Origin: a bacterium
GTDB lineage: Bacteria; Verrucomicrobiota; Kiritimatiellia; CAIKKV01; CAITUY01
NCBI GenBank assembly: GCA_037128595.1
Contig: JBAXWB010000028.1
Span: 1-61,453, forward strand
Reading direction: 5' to 3'
DNA length: 61,453 bases
This document shows, piece by piece, positions 53,435 to 61,453 of the stretch. Position 1 is the first letter of the stretch. Each line of letters opens with the position of its first letter. The notes below the pieces were generated by a model. It was not told the origin of the DNA and searched no databases. It saw nothing but the letters and a program-made list of their open reading frames with translations. Both the position numbers and the translations under genes were made by a program.

Positions 53435-54426
53435 AAAGATTGTCCATTTTCGTGTGGGCGCTGGGCATCTGGTGGTGCTCCTTTTGCTCCGCAGAAGAGG
53501 CGCCCGTGGCGGGCACGGAAATCGTGCATCCTGTCGATGGCGCGCTCATGGTCTATGTACCGGCGGGGAGTTTCATCATGGGGCTGAATCAGGACGAGGC
53601 CACGACCATCGCCCGCCAGCTTGGGTATACGAATTCCGACACTCTTTGGATGTGGGAATGTTTGCCGAAGCGTCAGGAGTATACAGGAGGATACTTCATT
53701 GATAAATATGAGGTATCCACTGAACGGTGGGTGAAGTTCATCAAGGCAACACCCGATTTCAAGCTGAAACTCGATGAAATCTCAAGTTATTATTCCGATC
53801 CTCGAGCGCAGGCGATGCCGGTGGCGTCCATCGCTTGGAACGAAGCGCAACGCTATGCCAATTGGGCCGGGAAGCAATTGCCGAGCGAGAAGCAATGGGA
53901 AAAAGCGGCCAGGGGAACCGACGGTCGTTTCTATCCCTGGGGCAACACCTTTATTCCGGATATCGGCCATTTCAGTCCTGACGAAAAGGGCGGCTGGGAT
54001 CATAAGCGCATCTACACCCGTGCTGGCAAATATCCTAAAGGAGCTTCGCCTTATGGCGTGATGGATATGCTCGGCAATCAGTACGAATGGACTTCCGAGT
54101 GGGTCGAGCCTTATCCGAATAATCCGCAACGGGATAAGATGCGCGCCTATACCGCCCACCAGAATGCCTGCCTGCGGGGCGGTTCCTGGTATCATGGTAA
54201 AGCCAGTCTTTATGCCGCGAAACGCTTCGGCCTCCCTCCAGAAAACACATATTATCATATTGGATTTCGGACCGTCTGGGAGCCACCGGAAGGCTATTTC
54301 GACAGCGCTGAATATAAAGAGGCCGTCAGACAGGTCGAACCCTGCAAAAAAAGAATATTAGAATCATTTCAAATTTATGATGTGGCTGATCAGAAAGATG
54401 CGGAGCATTCGGAGATCAAACGATAA
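53431..54426 (+). CDS. Secreted FGE/SUMF1-like (formylglycine-generating enzyme superfamily) protein
   Basis: 331 residues with a signal peptide (LSIFVWALGIWWCSFCSAEE). The FGE fold is clear: VYVPAGSFIMG, YFIDKYEVSTERWVKFI, AQRYANWAGKQLPSEKQWEKA, MLGNQYEWTSEW and CLRGGSWYHG. The two cysteines of the true FGE active site after RGGS are replaced (RGGSWYHGKASLYAAKR), and no sulfatase is near. It is therefore probably not a sulfatase activator; a binding or other oxidase-like role is open. Confidence 0.85.
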   Translation: MKRLSIFVWALGIWWCSFCSAEEAPVAGTEIVHPVDGALMVYVPAGSFIMGLNQDEATTIARQLGYTNSDTLWMWECLPKRQEYTGGYFIDKYEVSTERWVKFIKATPDFKLKLDEISSYYSDPRAQAMPVASIAWNEAQRYANWAGKQLPSEKQWEKAARGTDGRFYPWGNTFIPDIGHFSPDEKGGWDHKRIYTRAGKYPKGASPYGVMDMLGNQYEWTSEWVEPYPNNPQRDKMRAYTAHQNACLRGGSWYHGKASLYAAKRFGLPPENTYYHIGFRTVWEPPEGYFDSAEYKEAVRQVEPCKKRILESFQIYDVADQKDAEHSEIKR

Positions 54427-54480
54427 ATGCCAAGGGCTCCGAAAAAGCGACGATCAGATTATGAAAGAAACTGTTAAATC

Positions 54481-55956
54481 ATGACTCTACTTAAAATTTC
54501 CTCGATGATGGATCGGATTATAAACCGTATGACCCGGCGGGGTAGACCCCACAGCGAACCGCGCGTCTACACCTGTGGCACGCTTCGCTACACCACCTTC
54601 GGACTGGTCGTGGTATTTTTCTGGCTCTTGTGGGGCGATTTCACCATGTGTCTGATGGAAACGGTGCTGCCGTCGATCCTCCCCCTGCAACTCAAGGCCC
54701 TCGGCGCGCCCAACATGGTCATGGGTATTTTTCTGGTGACGGTACCCAGTACCATGAACTTCTTTGTCAATCCGGTCATCAGTTTCCGGAGTGACCGGCA
54801 CCGGGGACCATGGGGGCGGCGGATTCCTTTCCTGCTGGCGCCCACACCGTTCATTACCGTCGTGCTTGTGGCTATTGCATTTGCGCCTGAAATTGGCTCC
54901 TGGGTGCATGGGTTGATGGCGGGATACGGGGGCTTTGGGAAGAACACCGTCATCATCGGCATGATTGGGCTGCTGCTCGTCATCTTCCAGTTCTTCAACA
55001 TGTTCATTTCGTCGGTCTACTACTATCTATTCAACGACATGGTGCCTGCGGCCTATCTGGCGCGGTTCATGGCCGCGTTCCGGGTGGTGGGGACATTGGC
55101 GGGAATGACCTTCAATTATTTCGTGTTTCCCCATGCCCAGACGCACATGCGGTTTATTTTCCTGGGTGCGGCGGTCCTCTATTTTGTCGGGTTCATGTCC
55201 ATGTGTTTCAGCCTGAAGGAAGGCAAATATCCCCCGCCGACTCCCCTGGTGGGGAACAAGACGGGGCTGCTGGCCTGTTTTGAGACCTATTTCCGGGAAT
55301 GTTTCACCCATCCTTATTATCTGAATATGTTTGCGATGTCGGCGGCGGGGCAGGTGGCCGGTGCCTGTGGTTTTGTGGCAACCCTGTTCTATCTCCACCT
55401 GGGAATTTCTTTGGAACAGTTGGGTAAGTTCAATACCTGGATGGCGATTCCGGGATTATTGCTCATGGTGCCTATGGGGATGTTGAGTGATCGGATTCAC
55501 CCGGTACGGGTGCTTGTCGGGCTTGGGCTCTTTGGCCCTGTCATGGCGATTGCTTCCTTCTTCTTTGTCCATGATTTCAGAAGTGTTATCATCTTGACGC
55601 TGATTGCATTTCCCATCGCCCAGTTACAATTAGCGGCCGCCATGCCGCTGAATTGGCTGCTTTTCCCCAAGGATCAGTTTGGCCAGTTCGGCTCGGCGGA
55701 TGCGATGGCGCGATCCATCGTCACGATTTTCGGCAGTGTGGTGGCGGGACTCTTCCTAGACTTCATGAAGAGGCTCTATCACGGGGACGAGGAATACTAT
55801 CGCTGGATGTACATCTGGTCCGCTATTTTCGCGTCGATCAGTTACTTCTTCCTGTTGCGCGTTTACAAGGGCTGGAAAGCGCACGGGGGGCGTCAGAATT
55901 ACAAAGCGCCGCGGGTTGAGCACAGTGGAACGTCCATAGGCAAAATTAACAATTAA
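54481..55956 (+). CDS. MFS transporter, SLC45/glycoside-cation-symporter-like
   Basis: 491 residues with about 12 hydrophobic segments (first FGLVVVFFWLLWGDFTMCL). The MFS motif A-like loop SDRHRGPWGRRIPF lies between segments 2 and 3. It sits inside the glycosidase operon between the FGE-like and GH106-like genes, so import of the oligosaccharide or sugar released outside is the likely job. ATG 54481 has no clear ribosome site; internal ATGs at 54505 and 54508 are possible starts. Confidence 0.88.
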   Translation: MTLLKISSMMDRIINRMTRRGRPHSEPRVYTCGTLRYTTFGLVVVFFWLLWGDFTMCLMETVLPSILPLQLKALGAPNMVMGIFLVTVPSTMNFFVNPVISFRSDRHRGPWGRRIPFLLAPTPFITVVLVAIAFAPEIGSWVHGLMAGYGGFGKNTVIIGMIGLLLVIFQFFNMFISSVYYYLFNDMVPAAYLARFMAAFRVVGTLAGMTFNYFVFPHAQTHMRFIFLGAAVLYFVGFMSMCFSLKEGKYPPPTPLVGNKTGLLACFETYFRECFTHPYYLNMFAMSAAGQVAGACGFVATLFYLHLGISLEQLGKFNTWMAIPGLLLMVPMGMLSDRIHPVRVLVGLGLFGPVMAIASFFFVHDFRSVIILTLIAFPIAQLQLAAAMPLNWLLFPKDQFGQFGSADAMARSIVTIFGSVVAGLFLDFMKRLYHGDEEYYRWMYIWSAIFASISYFFLLRVYKGWKAHGGRQNYKAPRVEHSGTSIGKINN

Positions 55957-55980
55957 AGTTCAAAAGCATGTGTTGCTTTT

Positions 55981-58900
55981 ATGAAGACTAATCGTGTTCA
56001 TTCAATGAAATTTGATGCCATTCAACCTGGAATGGTTCCGTTCTGGTTATTCAATGATGCCTCCTCTGTGGCGGAGAAGATCCAGTATCTTCGGGCCTGC
56101 CGGAAAGGCGGCATCCGGGCGCTAGCCATGCATTGCCGGAGCGGGAACCTGATTCCCTATGCCTCGGATGAATGGTATTCGACCATCCAGGCGTTGGTCG
56201 AGGAAGGCCGCCGATTGGATATGAAACTCTGGCTTTATGATGAAGATCCCTATCCCAGTGGGGCCGCGGGGGGACAGGTGATGGCCAACCGTGCCGATCT
56301 GAAGGCCGCCCAACTGGTGCTGCGCGAACCTCCTTCTGGTCTTGTTGCGGGCCAACTTTGGGAGATATCCGAACAGCCCGTGGTTTGGGCCGGCTTGGTT
56401 CCCGTTGACCACCCTTTGGCCGTCCGTGACCTCACAGCTCAGGTGGGGACGGTCCGGCGCGACTGGTTTGTGACGCCCTGGGATAGTCGGCATTATTATC
56501 CTGCGACTCCGACGTTCCCCTGTGTGCGGGGCGACGCCATCCGCCAAGTTTATGTCTTGCGTGTTCCAGCCATCCCCAAGGGCTACCGATTGGTGGCGAT
56601 TGTGCGGGAACTGTGCGGCGTAAACGGGTCGTGGGGTTCCTTACCGGACTGTCTGCATCCCGATACGTTTTCGACCTTCCGTACGCTTAGCCTGGATCCT
56701 TACAAAAAGTGGGTGGGGCACGAGTTCGGGAAGACGATCCCCGGGATTTTTACAGATGAGGAAAAGCCGCATGGCTTTTGGCCTGTCACCCCAGGCCTCT
56801 TCGAAGCCTTCCGGCAGGACTACGGGTTTGACCTCATGCCGAGGTTGTATCAATTGTTCGGCGAACCGCTCTCGAACCAGTATGTGGAGACGCGTATGGC
56901 GTTGCGGGAATGGATCGCCAGACGCTTTATTAATGTGTTCATGACGCCTTACCGGACGTGGTGCGAAACCTGTGGCCTCACGCTTGTCGGGCATATGTCG
57001 CCCGAGGATGATCCGGTGGCCGAGGCCGGTTGTCTCGGTAGCGTCATGCCGCTGATGAAGATTCTACATTGTCCGGGAACCGACCTGATTGCGCCGTTTG
57101 TGGGGGACCGGGAGACCCCGACGGTGAATCTGGGGAGCCTTCGGGCCGGGTCGCTCCGCGCCCAAACCCTTTCACCGGCGGCGGTTGCCGAGACCTTTGC
57201 GCTATTCGACTGGGACACCACGACGGCAAAGTGTCATCAGATCATCGCCTGGCACAAGGTGTTGGGGATTGACCGCTTTTTCCTGCATGGGTTTTTCCAG
57301 AGCGTGGAGGGGGTGGTGGCTCATGAAGCCCCGCCTGATTACGGGCCGAAAACTCCGATTTTCGAGGGGATTAGCGAGCTCAACCGGTGGTCTGTTGAAA
57401 TGGAGGGGATCCTGGATGGTGCCAAGGATTCGGGCGGAATCGCCGTGCTAAACAGTTTAGCATCCTATTGGGACCTGGCCCCGGGCATGGATAGGACTTC
57501 ACACGAGGGCTTACGGCACGCCATATGGCAGACCCTTCTGTCCTGTTTGAGAACCCAGGTGGCCATCCATATGGCCGACGAGGCTGATGTCGCAGAGGCC
57601 GCGGTGTCGTCAGGTTGGTTGCGCGTGGGGGCCTGTCGCTATCATACGCTTCTGGTTCCTGCGATGACCCGCATCCCGCGTCGTACCTTCGAGCGGATCA
57701 CCAAAGCGGCCCGTGCCGGGGTCAAGGTGGTTTGGTTCGGGAGCGGGCCAAGTCATATCGTGGAGGCTGGAGGGCGGTTGCATTCCCGTCCGGCCTTGCC
57801 GGGTAAAGTTGAAAAGGCGGCGTATCCTTCGGAGACGTGGTGCCAAGCTCAACTTTCCCCCTCAATTCGCATAACGGGTACCGATAGCGGGGATTGTTAT
57901 GTTCGGCGATTTAAGCGGAAGCAGGGGTCGGGCGAGTGGCTGTTAGCGGTGAATGTGGGGGATGCCGCGCTGGAGCTCTCGCTGGTCGGAGAGGGGAAAT
58001 TGGTATGGTCGCCGGAGCGGGCTGATGGAAGCGTTCAGCATCTGGGATCAACGGCAATCTGGCGTCTGCCCGCTAAAGGTGTTGGTTTGTTCAAATTGGT
58101 GCATCAAGCCGGTCGGGCGGGCGGAGTGAAGGAAGATGCCGCCGACACGGCGGCTACTACAGAGCGCGCGCGGAGCACTTGTAGTAACCGGCGTCTCGCC
58201 GGTATGGTCAATAGTAAGACGCCGCTAATGGCTGGTGTCGAAAGCATACAAGGACATGTAGTTACTGGCGACGAGCGCCGGTTCAAGCGGTTGGAAGTGA
58301 ACCGGGTGAGGCTGGATCGTCCTCAGATCCGGTGTAAGGGAATCAATCCGGTGACACTGGACTTCCCCAAACCCTACTGGCAACTCTCTGAGAATTACCG
58401 TACCGAAAAAGTGATTTCTCAGTATGTTGGCAAGGTGCCGGTCATCAGTACCGTGACAGATCTGGAGTTGCGGTATCGCTTTGCTTTTGACGTTAAGGGG
58501 GTGATTCCTGTGCCACTTTTGGTTTGTGACCCCCGATGCGCTCGTGGAGCGTTCAAGATCGAGGTTAACGGGTGTCAATTGGGTGGAACGCGTCACTTCC
58601 CTCTGGAGACGACCACGCCGCTCCGCCTCCTGCTCGGTGGGCTCAAGCAGGGTAATAATTCTATCGAACTGCGCTTCAGCGTTCGTAGTGCCATGGAGGG
58701 TCTTCTGGCCCAGTTGTATCTGGAAGGGGAGTTCAATGTTGATCGGATCAGGGAGAAAGCCCGGCTTTCGCCTGCTGTGTCTCGCGATTCGCGTCAGGGT
58801 TGGCAGAAGGCTGGATTACCTCACTACATGGGTAGCGGAGCCTATGAGTGGACGCATATGTTCACGGCACAGGAAGTGGCGTCTGACTGGGGTATTGAAT

Positions 58901-59148
58901 TTGAGGGGATTGTGGATAGCGCCGATTTGATTATCAATGGGCGGAAACTGGAGCGGCGCGCCTGGGCACCCTGGAAGTGGGCGCTGAATGGCCTCAAGGT
59001 CGGCGAAAACACTTTTGAATTGCGAGTCCACGGCACAGGTGGCAATTTCCGGAAGTTGGTTTTTCCTAACCAGCCGCAAGGTTGGATTGGCCGAGCGTGG
59101 CTTAGAATGTCTCAAATGGAGGGCACCGCTCTGTCGGTGCCAGGGTGA
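55981..59148 (+). CDS. GH106-like alpha-L-rhamnosidase-type protein
   Basis: 1055 residues without signal peptide. The N-terminal pattern LRACRKGGIRALAMHCRSG, DEWYSTIQALVEEGRRLDMK and LWLYDEDPYPSGAAGG is typical of the GH106/PF17132-like glycosidases. The middle is a barrel with helical parts. The C-terminal galactose-binding-like domain (FEGIVDSADLIINGRKLERR) is near the end. Two repeats have entered the frame: family F at 58136-58205 (in frame, residues about 719-742) and family C at the 3' end, which encodes the last ten residues. The start at 55981 or 56005 is not decided. It probably removes rhamnose or a similar residue inside the cell. Confidence 0.78.
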   Translation: MKTNRVHSMKFDAIQPGMVPFWLFNDASSVAEKIQYLRACRKGGIRALAMHCRSGNLIPYASDEWYSTIQALVEEGRRLDMKLWLYDEDPYPSGAAGGQVMANRADLKAAQLVLREPPSGLVAGQLWEISEQPVVWAGLVPVDHPLAVRDLTAQVGTVRRDWFVTPWDSRHYYPATPTFPCVRGDAIRQVYVLRVPAIPKGYRLVAIVRELCGVNGSWGSLPDCLHPDTFSTFRTLSLDPYKKWVGHEFGKTIPGIFTDEEKPHGFWPVTPGLFEAFRQDYGFDLMPRLYQLFGEPLSNQYVETRMALREWIARRFINVFMTPYRTWCETCGLTLVGHMSPEDDPVAEAGCLGSVMPLMKILHCPGTDLIAPFVGDRETPTVNLGSLRAGSLRAQTLSPAAVAETFALFDWDTTTAKCHQIIAWHKVLGIDRFFLHGFFQSVEGVVAHEAPPDYGPKTPIFEGISELNRWSVEMEGILDGAKDSGGIAVLNSLASYWDLAPGMDRTSHEGLRHAIWQTLLSCLRTQVAIHMADEADVAEAAVSSGWLRVGACRYHTLLVPAMTRIPRRTFERITKAARAGVKVVWFGSGPSHIVEAGGRLHSRPALPGKVEKAAYPSETWCQAQLSPSIRITGTDSGDCYVRRFKRKQGSGEWLLAVNVGDAALELSLVGEGKLVWSPERADGSVQHLGSTAIWRLPAKGVGLFKLVHQAGRAGGVKEDAADTAATTERARSTCSNRRLAGMVNSKTPLMAGVESIQGHVVTGDERRFKRLEVNRVRLDRPQIRCKGINPVTLDFPKPYWQLSENYRTEKVISQYVGKVPVISTVTDLELRYRFAFDVKGVIPVPLLVCDPRCARGAFKIEVNGCQLGGTRHFPLETTTPLRLLLGGLKQGNNSIELRFSVRSAMEGLLAQLYLEGEFNVDRIREKARLSPAVSRDSRQGWQKAGLPHYMGSGAYEWTHMFTAQEVASDWGIEFEGIVDSADLIINGRKLERRAWAPWKWALNGLKVGENTFELRVHGTGGNFRKLVFPNQPQGWIGRAWLRMSQMEGTALSVPG
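58136..58205. repeat. Family F: GGCGGCTACTACA/TGTAGTAACCGG inverted repeat inside a coding region
   Basis: Two small hairpins (GCCGCCGACACGGCGGC and CCGGCGTCTCGCCGG) flank complementary CTACTACA/TGTAGTA segments. The whole unit is read in frame and adds about 23 residues rich in Ala, Arg and Thr to the GH106-like protein. Confidence 0.7.
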
Positions 59149-59187
59149 ACGGGAAGAGGTTTTGACAGAGCAAAACCCTCCATTGAG
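59111..59187. repeat. Family C copy 2: GGAGGGC/GCTCTGTC inverted repeat
   Basis: The left part (59111-59142, ATGGAGGGCACCGCTCTGTC) pairs with the right part (59162-59187, GACAGAGC...CCCTCCATTGAG) except for the variable five-base middle. The core matches copy 1 at 35656-35682. It overlaps the last codons of the GH106-like gene. Confidence 0.78.
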
Positions 59188-59236
59188 TAATTGATGCGAA
59201 GAGATGGCTTTCACTTTTGAAAAAGGAGTTTATTGA

Positions 59237-60514
59237 ATGTCGAAACCTGTACGGATGGCGTTGATTGGGGCGGGAAACCGCGGACGGGGGATTTTTGGGG
59301 CGTATGCCAAGCAGATGCCGCACCGGGCTCAGTTTGTGGCGGTGGCGGAACCGGATGAGGCCCGACGGAATGCCTTTTCACTAGAACATGGTATTCCGGA
59401 GTCCGCTCGATTCCCGAATGCCGGTGAGCTTTTTGCTGCCCAAGGTTTGGATCTTGAGGCGGTTATCGTCGCTACGGTTGAAGATCAGCGGCGGGAGCCG
59501 GTGGTTCAGGCGATCGGCAAGGGTTATCATGTGCTGGTCGAAAAACCGCTGGGCCGCACAGCCGCGGAAGTGGTGGCGATTACAGATGCAGCAAAGAAGT
59601 CTGACCGTGTCTTTGCCGTGTGTCATCAGATGCGCTATATGACGCCCTATGCCACGATAAAGGAGTTGATCGACTCCGGCCGGTATGGGGAAGCCATCGC
59701 CATGCAGTTGAGTGAGAACCTCTCCTATCACCACCATGCCCATTCCTTTGTCCGCGGTTTTTTCAACTCCAGCCGCCTGACGCCCATGATTCTGGCCAAG
59801 TGCTGTCATGACATGGACATCATGTGCTACCTGACGGGGCGGCGACCTGTGCGGGTGTCGTCGTTTGGCTCCTTGACTTGGTTCAAGCCGGAAAACGCGC
59901 CGAAAGGTGCGCCTGATTATTGTCTTCAGGGTTGTCCGGCAGCGGCAAAGTGTCCCTACAATGTCCTCAAGCTGTATTTCAACGATGACACGGATCAGGC
60001 CTATATCCGGCAGATGGGGGTGGTGAAGAGAAAGGATGACCTCATGGAGTTGCTGAAGACCAACCGGTTCGGTCGATGTGTCTACCGGTGCGGTAACGAT
60101 GTGGTGGATCATCAGGCAGTCAATGTGGAATTCGAGGGTGGCTTGACGGTGTCGTTTAATATGGCTGGGCATAACGCGGTGGAGCGGCGAATCACCAAGA
60201 TCAGCCTGACCAATGGTGAAATCGGTTATGACACCTCCGGTGACACCGTAACGGCTTTCACGTTCGAACCGTCGCGCGAGGAGCGGATCAAGCCGGCGGG
60301 TACGGTTGGGACACATGGGGGAGGGGACAGGTTGATCATGGAAGGTTTCGTGGACGCCATTCGCTCCAAGGGTGTGACCCCGATGCTGACTTCTGTCGAG
60401 ATGTCACTCGATAGTCACCTGCTAGCCTTCGCCGCTGAACAGTCGCGGTTAGCGAAGGGCGCAGTGATCGAACTTCGCGCATTTGAGGAAACTGTAAGAT
60501 CCTCAACAAAGTAA
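59237..60514 (+). CDS. Gfo/Idh/MocA-family NAD(P)-dependent oxidoreductase
   Basis: 425 residues with AAGGAG before ATG. The Rossmann motif is IGAGNRGRG (10-18), EKPLG is at 102-106, and the HDMDIMCYL segment carries the candidate catalytic residues. A Cys-containing insertion (DYCLQGCPAAAKCPYN, and later GRCVYRCG) is typical of one subfamily. It should oxidise or reduce a sugar, inositol or sugar acid released by the enzymes of this operon. Spacing to the GH106-like gene is 88 bp, with the family C repeat between them. Confidence 0.93.
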   Translation: MSKPVRMALIGAGNRGRGIFGAYAKQMPHRAQFVAVAEPDEARRNAFSLEHGIPESARFPNAGELFAAQGLDLEAVIVATVEDQRREPVVQAIGKGYHVLVEKPLGRTAAEVVAITDAAKKSDRVFAVCHQMRYMTPYATIKELIDSGRYGEAIAMQLSENLSYHHHAHSFVRGFFNSSRLTPMILAKCCHDMDIMCYLTGRRPVRVSSFGSLTWFKPENAPKGAPDYCLQGCPAAAKCPYNVLKLYFNDDTDQAYIRQMGVVKRKDDLMELLKTNRFGRCVYRCGNDVVDHQAVNVEFEGGLTVSFNMAGHNAVERRITKISLTNGEIGYDTSGDTVTAFTFEPSREERIKPAGTVGTHGGGDRLIMEGFVDAIRSKGVTPMLTSVEMSLDSHLLAFAAEQSRLAKGAVIELRAFEETVRSSTK

Positions 60515-60529
60515 AAAGGATATTCTATT

Positions 60530-61453
60530 ATGCGTAAACTCAAAACCTTCCATGTGATGCCGCTTATTCCCGGTCGCGAGGCTGAGCTCGCCGCCGATGC
60601 GGAAATTCTCCTTAATACCGGCGTCTGCACCGAGATTGCCTGCATGCTCACCCTAGTCCCCGAAGGCGATCCCCCCGTGGACAAGTCGAAGATCCTCGGC
60701 AATCGCTTCACGGCCTTTCGTAACGGCTTCAAGGGTGACAAATCCCGGGTCGGCATTCTTGCCCAGGCCACCATCGGACATGGATGGATCCCCGATGAAC
60801 CCGCGCCCTTTGAGAAAATCATCCGACCTGACGGCAGCCTCGCCTACCAGATGTGCCCGTTGGATCCCTTGTTTCAGAACTATATCCGCGTCGCTTTCCG
60901 GCATCTCGCTGCGCTGAAGCCGGCTTTTTTCATGATCGACGACGACTTCCGGCTGCTACACGGCCGGGACGGATGCTACTGTCCGCTCCATCTGGCTGAA
61001 ATCGGACGCCGTCTGGGGCGGACCTTCACCCGTGAAACGTTGCTGGATACGCTCCGCATGGATACCGCAGCTGCGCAAGAATATGACAAACTCCTGCTTG
61101 ATTCCCTGATGCGCGTTGCCGGGATCATGCGTGAGGCGATCGATGGAACCGATCCCGCCATTCCTGGGAGTTTCTGCACCTGTCACTTCGACATCCGCCA
61201 TGCAGGCCCCATTTCGCGGCGCCTTGCCGGAAAAGGGAATCCCGGTGTTGTCCGCATCAATAACGCCCGCTATCTGAGTTCTGAAATGCGCACCTTCGCC
61301 AGCCGTATGTACGACGGCGCGGCGCAGATTGCCGGACTGGATTCGGACGTCACCATCCTTGCGGAGACCGATACCTGTCCCCAGAACCGTTACAGCGTCG
61401 GTGCAAACTTGATGCATTCGCACTATGTGGGCTCAATCCTGGAAGGCTGCCAT
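60530..61453 (+). CDS. Uncharacterised TIM-barrel-like protein, C-terminus beyond window
   Basis: An open frame of 308 codons starts at ATG 60530 behind AAGGA, 15 bp after the oxidoreductase stop, and runs off the right edge without a stop. Visible parts: a start like a barrel strand (MRKLKTFHVMPLIPGREAEL), the acidic strand end FFMIDDDFRL and the segment HGRDGCYCPLH with two cysteines. A glycoside-hydrolase-like function is suggested by context and the acidic strand end only. I do not recognise the family. Confidence 0.7.
   Translation, partial: MRKLKTFHVMPLIPGREAELAADAEILLNTGVCTEIACMLTLVPEGDPPVDKSKILGNRFTAFRNGFKGDKSRVGILAQATIGHGWIPDEPAPFEKIIRPDGSLAYQMCPLDPLFQNYIRVAFRHLAALKPAFFMIDDDFRLLHGRDGCYCPLHLAEIGRRLGRTFTRETLLDTLRMDTAAAQEYDKLLLDSLMRVAGIMREAIDGTDPAIPGSFCTCHFDIRHAGPISRRLAGKGNPGVVRINNARYLSSEMRTFASRMYDGAAQIAGLDSDVTILAETDTCPQNRYSVGANLMHSHYVGSILEGCH

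Noticed and set aside
53431-54426. Functional sulfatase-activating enzyme
   Set aside because: The catalytic cysteine positions after RGGS are not cysteine, and no sulfatase is encoded in the window.

Overview
The window (about 61 kb, GC-rich) looks like a chromosomal piece of a PVC-superphylum bacterium, most likely Kiritimatiellota, Lentisphaerota or Verrucomicrobiota. This is inference from three things: a MoxR/DUF58/von Willebrand A gene set with a very long DUF4175-like membrane protein; a dense run of secreted and cytoplasmic glycoside hydrolases, sialate O-acetylesterase-like and DUF4838 proteins; and autotransporter-like N/T-rich repeat proteins. No rRNA, tRNA, CRISPR array or insertion-sequence transposase was seen.

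Left block (1-10.7 kb, minus strand): moxR, DUF58, a BatA-like vWA protein, a second vWA/GATase-like protein and the start of a DUF4175-like protein form one operon with overlapping junctions. A textbook sigma-54 promoter (GG-N10-GC) lies just upstream of moxR. The divergent neighbour encodes an FHA-domain sigma-54 activator with an intact GAFTGA motif, so the two sides probably form one regulatory unit.

12.2-13.8 kb is a hipBA toxin-antitoxin pair. 13.8-39.9 kb is carbohydrate catabolism: a GH20-like enzyme (minus), sialate O-acetylesterase, GH43+CBM32, a large secreted putative glycosidase, a tandem amidohydrolase, GH1, GH39, an M24-fold protein without the usual first metal ligands, an alpha/beta hydrolase, a secreted beta-propeller, a second large putative glycosidase, a second sialate O-acetylesterase and a DUF4838 protein. 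40.4-44.9 kb encodes two secreted repeat/LamG-like surface proteins. 45.0-46.1 kb is a LacI-family regulator. 46.2-48.2 kb holds HEPN/MNT and Phd/PIN toxin-antitoxin pairs. 48.3-61.4 kb is a second catabolic block: GH2, then a tightly packed set of a putative glycosidase, GH39, an FGE-like protein, an MFS transporter, a GH106-like enzyme, a Gfo/Idh/MocA oxidoreductase and an unknown protein cut by the window end.

Two higher-order signals stand out. First, a nine-base box (CGCATTGCA, with small variations) recurs 15-17 bp upstream of sigma-70-like promoters before four glycan genes, before a surface-protein gene, and in a cluster before the lacI-type gene; this suggests one regulon. Second, the spacers, including spacers inside operons, carry at least seven families of hairpin-forming repeats. 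These include arms built of 6- or 7-base tandem repeats, and a roughly 300-bp multi-stem element present twice whose inner stem differs between copies by paired changes. Some repeats have entered coding regions. All family assignments are from reading the sequence only; no database search was run.
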